Positions 7,083 to 11,295 of a stretch of DNA of 11,295 nucleotides are shown in pieces; the first letter of the stretch is position 1, and each line of letters begins with the position of its first letter. A program made the translations under genes and the position numbers. A model generated the notes under the pieces. It ran no database searches and was not told the origin of the DNA. It was given only the letters and a program-made list of their open reading frames with translations. The DNA is from DAIOHQ01 sp036744635. GTDB lineage: Bacteria > Planctomycetota > Phycisphaerae > Tepidisphaerales > Tepidisphaeraceae. The DNA lies in assembly GCA_036744635.1 (NCBI GenBank), contig DAIOHQ010000166.1, forward strand, positions 1 to 11,295. The letters run 5' to 3'.

Positions 7083-7086
7083 AGAT

Positions 7087-7180
7087 AGAAGCTACAAGTC
7101 AGAAGTCAGAAGCAGGAAGAAGCTGGACGGCAACGTTTTCCTTCCAGCTTCTGACTTCTAACTTCTGACTTCCAACTTCT
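7087..7180. repeat. Heptad-repeat hairpin, AGAAGTC type
   Basis: The left arm (7087-7127) is built of AGAAGTC-like heptads and ends in GAAGCTGGA. The right arm (7143-7180) is the reverse complement of the same heptads. GAAGCTGGA (7119-7127) pairs exactly with TCCAGCTTC (7143-7151), and AGAAGTCAGAAG (7101-7112) has exact complements at 7148-7159. It fills the gap between the aldehyde dehydrogenase stop and the dehydratase start. May act as an attenuator or an mRNA-stabilising structure. Confidence 0.8.
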
Positions 7181-7213
7181 CCGCAGCAACTATGTCCGAA
7201 ATGAGCATTTGCT

Positions 7214-7735
7214 ATGCGAATCACAAGAATAGAGTGCGTGCCCGTACAAGCCCCCGGACGGACACTTGTGCCGGTGGTTGTGGAAACCGATGCCGGCATC
7301 GCGGGAGTCGGCGAGGCCGGGCTGCAGCGGCGCTGGCGGGCAATCGCAGGGGCGATCGAACATCTCGAACCATGGCTCATCGGTGAAGACCCCATGCGCA
7401 TCGAATACCTCTGGCAGAGGATCAGCCGCGGCGGGTTTTACCCACACGACCGGGTGATCGGATCGGCCCTGAGCGCTATCGATATCGCCCTGTGGGACAT
7501 CAAAGGCCAGGCGCTGGGAGCCCCGGTCTATGAGCTTCTGGGCGGACGCTGCCGGGATTTCGTTGAGGCGTTCACGCAGCCGGGATATTTTGCCGGGAGC
7601 GCCGTAGCCCCGCCGCCCGGCGATCTGCTCAATGCCGCCCTCACCGCCCCCCCTGCCCCCCTGGCGGAGACGCCACCGCGGCGGTCAGCTTGGCGCGGCG
7701 TTGTCTCGAGCACGGCCATCGCTACTTCCGATTGA
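7214..7735 (+). CDS. Mandelate racemase/enolase-family dehydratase, N-terminal fragment (frameshifted)
   Basis: First part of an enolase-superfamily sugar-acid dehydratase. It carries the capping-domain start MRITRIECVPV, then VVVETDAGIAGVGEAG (21-36) and the barrel entry SAIDIALWDIKGQALGAPVYELLGG (87-111), the classic mandelate racemase/galactonate dehydratase signature. After about residue 128 the sequence turns into Ala-Pro-rich filler (TAPPAPLAETPPRR) and ends at a stop out of frame with the rest of the barrel, which continues in the frame used from 7690. Adding one C to the C6 run at 7656-7661 would restore one reading frame to 8469. Follows the heptad hairpin; no strong Shine-Dalgarno is seen before ATG 7214. 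Either a decayed gene, a phase-variable tract, or a homopolymer miscall. Confidence 0.75.
   Translation: MRITRIECVPVQAPGRTLVPVVVETDAGIAGVGEAGLQRRWRAIAGAIEHLEPWLIGEDPMRIEYLWQRISRGGFYPHDRVIGSALSAIDIALWDIKGQALGAPVYELLGGRCRDFVEAFTQPGYFAGSAVAPPPGDLLNAALTAPPAPLAETPPRRSAWRGVVSSTAIATSD
7645..7662 (+). repeat. Poly-C element (C7-TG-C6) at the frameshift
   Basis: C7 at 7647-7653, TG, then C6 at 7656-7661. Its first 15 bases (CGCCCCCCCTGCCCC) recur exactly at 8316-8330. With one extra C it would encode APPAPPG, the same peptide as at 8316-8336. It coincides with the break in the dehydratase reading frame. Confidence 0.75.
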
Positions 7736-8469
7736 TCCTTCCCCCTCCGCTCGATGATGGAGCCTATGACCCGCGCTTATCCGCCGAACGACTGGTTGCT
7801 CAGCTTCAGGCCGTTCGGGAGGCGGTCGGGGATCGCCTGGAACTGATGGTGGACCTGCACACCCGACTGGCTCCCAGCGAGGCGATGTGGTTTTGCCGCC
7901 AGGTGGAAGGTTTGGCTCTGATGGTTGTGGAAGATGCTCTGCGCAGCGAGCATCCGCACGGCTATCGCCAGCTTCGCGCCCACACGGCCGTCCCGCTCGC
8001 CGCCGGCGAGCAGTGGGCCAGCAAGTTCGAGTTTCGCCAGGTGATTGAAGAGGAGCTGGTCGACTACGTGCGCCCGGATTTGTGCATCTGCGGCGGGCTG
8101 ACGGAAGGCCGCAAAATCGCGGCAATGGCCGAGGCCCACCTCATCAAGATTCTGCCCCACAATCCGCTGGGGCCGATTTGCACCGCCGCGTCCCTCCACC
8201 TCGATCTGGCCGTGGACAACGCCGGCCCGCAGGAGGTGATTTTCGCTCCGCATCAGATGCTGCCCGATGTCTTTGAGTGCTCCTTCGAGCTCGTCGCCGG
8301 GGACACGGAATCGCCCGCCCCCCCTGCCCCTCCTGGGCTGCGGCTTACCGTGCCTAAAGGGCCTGGTCTGGGCGTCCGCTTCAACCGGGAAGCGGCCCGC
8401 GCCCATCCGCCTCTGATGACCGAGCCGCCGCACTTTCACCGTCGCGATGGATCATTCAGCAATTATTAG
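7690..8469 (+). CDS. Mandelate racemase/enolase-family (galactonate dehydratase-like), C-terminal fragment
   Basis: Carries the metal site and active site of the dehydratase begun at 7214. The homologous frame extends upstream to about 7663 (GGDATAAVS), so the TTG at 7690 is only the first start-like codon and not a true start. Visible residues, numbered from 7690: Asp55 and His57 (VDLH), Glu81 (VVED), Glu107 (AAGEQW), Asp130 (VRPD) and His156 (LPHNPLGP). From memory E. coli D-galactonate dehydratase uses Asp183, His185, Glu209, Glu235, Asp258 and His285. The spacings agree (+2, +26, +52, +75, and +101 against +102), which supports a galactonate-dehydratase-like reaction giving a 2-keto-3-deoxy acid. 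A second C7 element inserts ESPAPPAPPG (206-215) before the conserved LTVPKGPGLGV end. Its TAG stop lies inside the following hairpin. Confidence 0.8.
   Translation: MARRCLEHGHRYFRLILPPPLDDGAYDPRLSAERLVAQLQAVREAVGDRLELMVDLHTRLAPSEAMWFCRQVEGLALMVVEDALRSEHPHGYRQLRAHTAVPLAAGEQWASKFEFRQVIEEELVDYVRPDLCICGGLTEGRKIAAMAEAHLIKILPHNPLGPICTAASLHLDLAVDNAGPQEVIFAPHQMLPDVFECSFELVAGDTESPAPPAPPGLRLTVPKGPGLGVRFNREAARAHPPLMTEPPHFHRRDGSFSNY
8316..8336 (+). repeat. Second copy of the C7 element inside the dehydratase gene
   Basis: CGCCCCCCCTGCCCC (8316-8330) is identical to 7645-7659 and is followed by TCCTGG. It encodes the Ala-Pro-Pro run between the barrel and the terminal LTVPKGPGLGV strand, where relatives usually have a short loop. 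Confidence 0.7.
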
Positions 8470-8534
8470 TCGGCAGTCAGCAGTCGGCAGTAAAACAATT
8501 CACTGCTGACTGCCGACTGCCCACTGCCGACTAA
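8466..8534. repeat. Heptad-repeat hairpin, AGTCGGC type; likely bidirectional terminator
   Basis: Left arm: AGTCGGC-AGTCAGC-AGTCGGC-AGT. AGTCGGCAGTCAGCAGT (8468-8484) is exactly complementary to 8502-8518 with a 17-nt loop. An alternative outer pairing TTAGTCGGCAGT (8466-8477) with ACTGCCGACTAA (8523-8534) is also perfect. It lies between convergent genes, overlaps the dehydratase stop, and ends 10 bp from the GntR stop, so a shared terminator is plausible, though no long T run follows. Confidence 0.8.
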
Positions 8535-8544
8535 CTTGCATGTG

Positions 8545-9363
8545 CTAAGCCAGCCAGTGAGGGACGAACTGCCCCTTTTGGATTTGCTCTTCGATATAGT
8601 GCTTGCCGACGAGAATGTGTTGCCGCATGCGCCGCTCGGCATCGTCGGGTTTGCCGGCGCCGATCGCCTCCAAAACCTCCATGTGCTGCTCGCGCACCGC
8701 AGCCGGGTCGTACTCGGTCTGCACCACTTTGCTGAGCACCCGGTACTGCTCGGACAGGCGGATCAGCATGGAATGCCCCGACAGGTGCACCAGGCGGTCG
8801 TGCAGGCTGCGATCGAGCTTGCCGGCTTCCTCGAACTTCCCCTGCTCGGCCAGTGCATGGATCTGCTCGGCGGTCCGTTGCAACTCGCGGAGTTCTGCGC
8901 GGGTGACGGTGTCGCAGCACAATCGCGCCACCAACCCTTCGTGCAGGGCGCGAATGTCGTACGACTCCAGCAGTGTGCGGGCATCGAGCCGGGCGACGTA
9001 CATGCCGCGGTTATCAACTGACTCGACCAGCCCGACGCTGCGCAATTCGAAGAGGGCTTCGCGGACAACGCTTTGGGAGACACCGAATCGCCGCGCCAGC
9101 CGTTGCTGGGGAAGCTTGGATCCAGGCTTGGACTTGCCGGCCAGGATCATCGATTCCAATCGATCGCGCACGCGGTGCCGGGCAATCGCTTCGACGGGGG
9201 ATGGTTCCTGTTCTTTTGCCATTGCGGCGCGTTGCAGGGAGCGGCCGTCGGCAAGGCGCTCCCGGGCATCGGTCAGGCTCTGTTCGCTTGCCGTAGCATA
9301 CGCGTTGTCAGGAAGTCTGGCTATGCCTGGAACAGGGGGGGCAGGATGGTTGGGTGATTCCAT
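8545..9363 (-). CDS. GntR-family transcriptional regulator, FadR/FCD subgroup
   Basis: DNA-binding regulator, 272 aa. The winged helix-turn-helix spans about residues 62-125 (RHRVRDRLESMILAGKSKPG, then LPQQRLARRFGVSQSVVREAL with the recognition helix). The FCD ligand domain follows, with all four expected metal-site residues: Asp184 and His188 (LDRSLHDRL), His227 (REQHMEVL) and His249 (MRQHI). Such regulators usually sense carboxylic or sugar acids, which fits the catabolic genes beside it. Start: ATG 9363 has AGGGA 7 nt upstream and lies 2 nt after the preceding gene's stop, so it is favoured. ATG 9222 (MAKEQEPS) would remove a 47-residue N-terminal extension that relatives usually lack and has no clear ribosome site. 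The extension contains a C7 element (PAPPVPG). Transcribed with the 2-hydroxyacid dehydrogenase. Confidence 0.9.
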   Translation of the reverse strand: MESPNHPAPPVPGIARLPDNAYATASEQSLTDARERLADGRSLQRAAMAKEQEPSPVEAIARHRVRDRLESMILAGKSKPGSKLPQQRLARRFGVSQSVVREALFELRSVGLVESVDNRGMYVARLDARTLLESYDIRALHEGLVARLCCDTVTRAELRELQRTAEQIHALAEQGKFEEAGKLDRSLHDRLVHLSGHSMLIRLSEQYRVLSKVVQTEYDPAAVREQHMEVLEAIGAGKPDDAERRMRQHILVGKHYIEEQIQKGQFVPHWLA

Positions 9364-9383
9364 AGCTATATCCCTGCCCCCCC
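9334..9383 (-). promoter_or_regulatory. Hairpin hiding the GntR ribosome binding site
   Basis: On the minus-strand mRNA, G-rich CAGGGAT upstream of the GntR start pairs with its complement inside codons 3-10 of GntR. 9335-9347 pair with 9370-9383 over 13 bp, including seven G-C pairs from homopolymers, with a single bulge. The loop is 22 nt and holds the ATG (9361-9363). The Shine-Dalgarno AGGGA (9371-9375) would be in the stem. Confidence 0.5.
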
Positions 9384-10244
9384 CGCCCGAATTATCCCCT
9401 CGGTGGTACGCAAATGCGGGGAATCGTACACTTCCGGATTCAGCAGATGCACCGGCCGCTGTCCCTGCAGGACGCGCACGGCGTCGAACAGCGCCGTCTC
9501 GAACACTGCCCGCATGCCCTCGATCGCCCGGTTTCCCAAATGCGGAGTACAGACAACGTTGGGCAGATGCAGCAGCGGGCCGTTCCAGTCCGTGGGCTTG
9601 TCATCGAGCCCGGCGCCGCCCAGCCGTCCGGCCAGGAGCGCATCCGTCAGCGCCGTTTCCACCACCAGCTCCGGGCGGGCGGTGTTCACCAGAATTGCCC
9701 CTGGCTTCATCGCCGCCAGTTCCGCCGGGCCGATGATGCCGCGGGTCTGGGGATTGAGACGCAGGTGCAGGCTGACGAAGTCTGATGCGGCGAGCAGGTG
9801 TTCCAGCGACACCACTTCCACACCAAACTTGCGGCAGAACTCCCGGTCAGGGTGGGGCGTTGACGCGAGGATGTGCATATCGAATCCACGCGCCCGGCGC
9901 ACAACTGCTTTGCCGATATTTCCCAGCCCGACGATACCGAGTGTCTTGCCCCACACACTGGTGCCCGTGCCGCGATCAGGTCTGCCCGCCCGCATCGCCT
10001 CGTGGTGATGCGGAATTTGCCGAGCGACTGCCAGGAGCAGCGCGAAGGTCTGATCGGCGACGACTTCGATGCCCTCATTCGGAATGGAATTGCTGACCAC
10101 GACTCCAAGGCGGGTGGCGGCGCGCACGTCGCACCATTCGTATCCGCTGGCCGCGATCGCCAGCGCTTTCAGCGATGGATGGCGCGAGAAAGAGGGATAT
10201 CTCACGCTTGCCATCAACCGCGCCGATGGCGTGCGGGTGCGCAA
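9366..10244 (-). CDS. D-isomer-specific 2-hydroxyacid dehydrogenase, 5' end lost
   Basis: NAD-dependent 2-hydroxyacid dehydrogenase (phosphoglycerate/hydroxypyruvate reductase type). Family sequence begins at about residue 22 (HPSLKALAIAASGYEWCDV, codon near 10181). It continues through the Rossmann motif GIVGLGNIGKAV (103-114), NTARPELV with Arg190, GAGLDDKPTDW (210-220) and TPHLG with His235. Relatives have some 55-65 residues before the SLK motif. Here they are replaced by about 21 residues read antisense to the FlgD-like gene, so ATG 10244 is not a native start. The catalytic Glu of the Arg-Glu-His triad, normally just after 'GLDV', is not visible. The C-terminus overruns the usual LNPEVY by about 19 residues through a C8/G8 tract. 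Stop TAG 9366-9368 is 2 nt before GntR. Confidence 0.8.
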   Translation of the reverse strand: MRTRTPSARLMASVRYPSFSRHPSLKALAIAASGYEWCDVRAATRLGVVVSNSIPNEGIEVVADQTFALLLAVARQIPHHHEAMRAGRPDRGTGTSVWGKTLGIVGLGNIGKAVVRRARGFDMHILASTPHPDREFCRKFGVEVVSLEHLLAASDFVSLHLRLNPQTRGIIGPAELAAMKPGAILVNTARPELVVETALTDALLAGRLGGAGLDDKPTDWNGPLLHLPNVVCTPHLGNRAIEGMRAVFETALFDAVRVLQGQRPVHLLNPEVYDSPHLRTTEGIIRAGGAGI

Positions 10245-11280
10245 CCTCGTGGGCGCCGAGAAGAAAGCTGCCGGAAAGCAGACGATCGCCTGGGACGGGC
10301 TGGATGACGATGGCCGGTTGCTGCCTCCGGGAAAATACCATTGGGTCGGCCTGTTACGCGGCGAACTGCACGCCGTCTATCGCGGCGCCTTCAGCCACGG
10401 CAATCCGCCCTGGTTCGCAGGCTCGACCGGCGGATGGGGACCGGACCACTCGATGATCAGCTCCGTGACGGCGGTGGGGGATCAGATGATCCTGGGCGGG
10501 CCTGTGCGCGAGTGGGGCCATGGACTGCTCGCCTGTGATTTGAGCGGCACGAAACTGTGGGGTCAAAATACCCTCTATCAGGGCAGCTTCACCTGCGTAC
10601 ACAGCCTTGTCAGCGATGGCGAGCGCGTCTTCGCCACCGCCCCCGAGGGTTGCCTCGCCGGCGGGGAGCATCGCGTGTGGGAGATCGATCCACACAGCGG
10701 CAAGAACTGGTGGGTGGCGGGGATTCCAGTTAGCGCTACTGGTGCGGCAACCCAGCCGTCTCAAGTTGCTGCGCGCGGCATCCGCATCATCGGGATGCGG
10801 CATACCGGTCCCACGCGCTGGGATGGTGAGCTGTATGTGAGCGATGTCTATGGAGACAAGGAACAGACATTTGTATTTTCCATGGATCGCAATCCCGAGG
10901 TGAAAACCGATCGGGGTTACGATGACAAGCATCTGATGAAACTGCTGCGCGTCCTCCCCTTGCGCGCCTGGGGCATGACCTGGCTGCCCGATGGACGCTG
11001 CCTTGCGACAACGCTGAAAGGCGTTTTCGTGCTGGATACCCAGAGCGGCAAGACCACCCCCTTCACCGAGGATAAGCTGGGTGCTCCCTACGGAATCACC
11101 TCCGACAAGCAAGGCCGGGTCTACGTTTCTGATCGCACCTATCAGCTTCGCATGTTTCTTCACCACCTGCGGAACGAACCGGAACTCTGTCCCTACGGGC
11201 AGGAAGGGACCATGCAGGTGCGCGTGTATGACTCCGGGGGTAAGGGCCTGCCCAAAAATAACCTGTTCAACTTTTCTTGA
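10069..11280 (+). CDS. FlgD-like Ig domain plus beta-propeller protein, 5'-truncated
   Basis: The frame is open from ATG 10069, but the first ~38 residues are antisense to the 2-hydroxyacid dehydrogenase and are not native. Family-like sequence starts at Trp39 (codon 10183): WREKEGYLTLAIN, then RVRNLVGAEKKAAGKQTIAW and DGLDDDGRLLPPGKYHWVGL. This is a FlgD-type Ig domain (WDGxDxxGxxxPPGxY) to about residue 95. From about 120 to 360 repeated strands of the forms 'D-G-x-x-Y/V', 'YVSD', 'VWEIDPHSG' and 'VFVLDTQSG' suggest a six- or seven-bladed beta-propeller. Such proteins are usually exported, but any signal peptide is lost. The end is abrupt: YVSDRTYQ is followed by about 20 unusual residues, then MQVRVYDSGGKGLPKNNLFN and a TGA-TAG double stop. 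Relatives continue further. Function unknown, probably cell-surface or carbohydrate-related. Confidence 0.65.
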   Translation: MPSFGMELLTTTPRRVAARTSHHSYPLAAIASAFSDGWREKEGYLTLAINRADGVRVRNLVGAEKKAAGKQTIAWDGLDDDGRLLPPGKYHWVGLLRGELHAVYRGAFSHGNPPWFAGSTGGWGPDHSMISSVTAVGDQMILGGPVREWGHGLLACDLSGTKLWGQNTLYQGSFTCVHSLVSDGERVFATAPEGCLAGGEHRVWEIDPHSGKNWWVAGIPVSATGAATQPSQVAARGIRIIGMRHTGPTRWDGELYVSDVYGDKEQTFVFSMDRNPEVKTDRGYDDKHLMKLLRVLPLRAWGMTWLPDGRCLATTLKGVFVLDTQSGKTTPFTEDKLGAPYGITSDKQGRVYVSDRTYQLRMFLHHLRNEPELCPYGQEGTMQVRVYDSGGKGLPKNNLFNFS

Positions 11281-11295
11281 TAGTTTGGGTTTCGA

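Noticed and set aside
7777..8439. Minus-strand 220-aa ORF
   Set aside because: Antisense to the dehydratase C-terminal fragment, which has its metal ligands in the expected spacing.
7087..8534. Heptad arrays as a CRISPR
   Set aside because: Repeats are 7 bp, abutting and inverted, with no spacers and no cas genes.
10354..11166. Minus-strand 270-aa ORF
   Set aside because: Antisense to the propeller protein, with no family pattern.

Overview
The window is GC-rich and packed with carbohydrate-catabolism genes, but many of them are damaged. The family mix is a secreted GH36-type alpha-galactosidase, Gfo/Idh/MocA and MDR dehydrogenases, an HpcH/HpaI aldolase, an enolase-superfamily sugar-acid dehydratase, an FCD-type GntR regulator and a FlgD-like/beta-propeller protein. 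Heptad-repeat hairpins lie between genes. This suggests a polysaccharide-degrading bacterium of the Planctomycetota/Verrucomicrobiota/Acidobacteriota kind. That is an inference from gene content; no marker gene is present.

Layout: (1) 1-1938, minus strand, a GH36-like alpha-galactosidase with a signal peptide, cut by the window edge. (2) 1939-2214, an intergenic stretch with a hairpin. (3) 2215-3220, minus strand, a zinc-less-type MDR dehydrogenase whose 3' end carries an apparent frameshift and an in-frame TAG. (4) A divergent intergenic region (3221-3331) with a good sigma70-like promoter and a perfect 14-bp palindrome. It drives a plus-strand cluster: Gfo/Idh/MocA oxidoreductase, HpcH/HpaI aldolase, a scrambled stretch holding a DapA-family N-terminal remnant, an NAD(P) aldehyde dehydrogenase, and a galactonate-dehydratase-like enolase split by a frameshift in a poly-C tract. 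(5) 8545-10244, minus strand, a 2-hydroxyacid dehydrogenase followed 2 nt later by a GntR/FCD regulator, convergent with the plus-strand cluster. (6) 10183-11280, plus strand, a FlgD-like Ig plus beta-propeller protein without its 5' end. It abuts, head to head, the 2-hydroxyacid dehydrogenase, which also lacks its 5' end.

Taken together the genes fit a non-phosphorylated galactose/galactonate-type route: alpha-galactoside cleavage, sugar oxidation, dehydration to a 2-keto-3-deoxy acid, aldol cleavage, aldehyde oxidation. A GntR-family repressor for a sugar-acid signal is present. The substrates are inferred, not shown.

I see no phage, defence, CRISPR, tRNA or rRNA features. The unusual content is structural: an unexpected density of gene lesions, two different heptad-repeat hairpins, a dispersed C7 element that encodes Ala-Pro-Pro runs inside genes, a hairpin that would hide the GntR ribosome binding site, and a head-to-head joint of two 5'-truncated genes. 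Assembly or homopolymer error is a serious alternative explanation for several of these.
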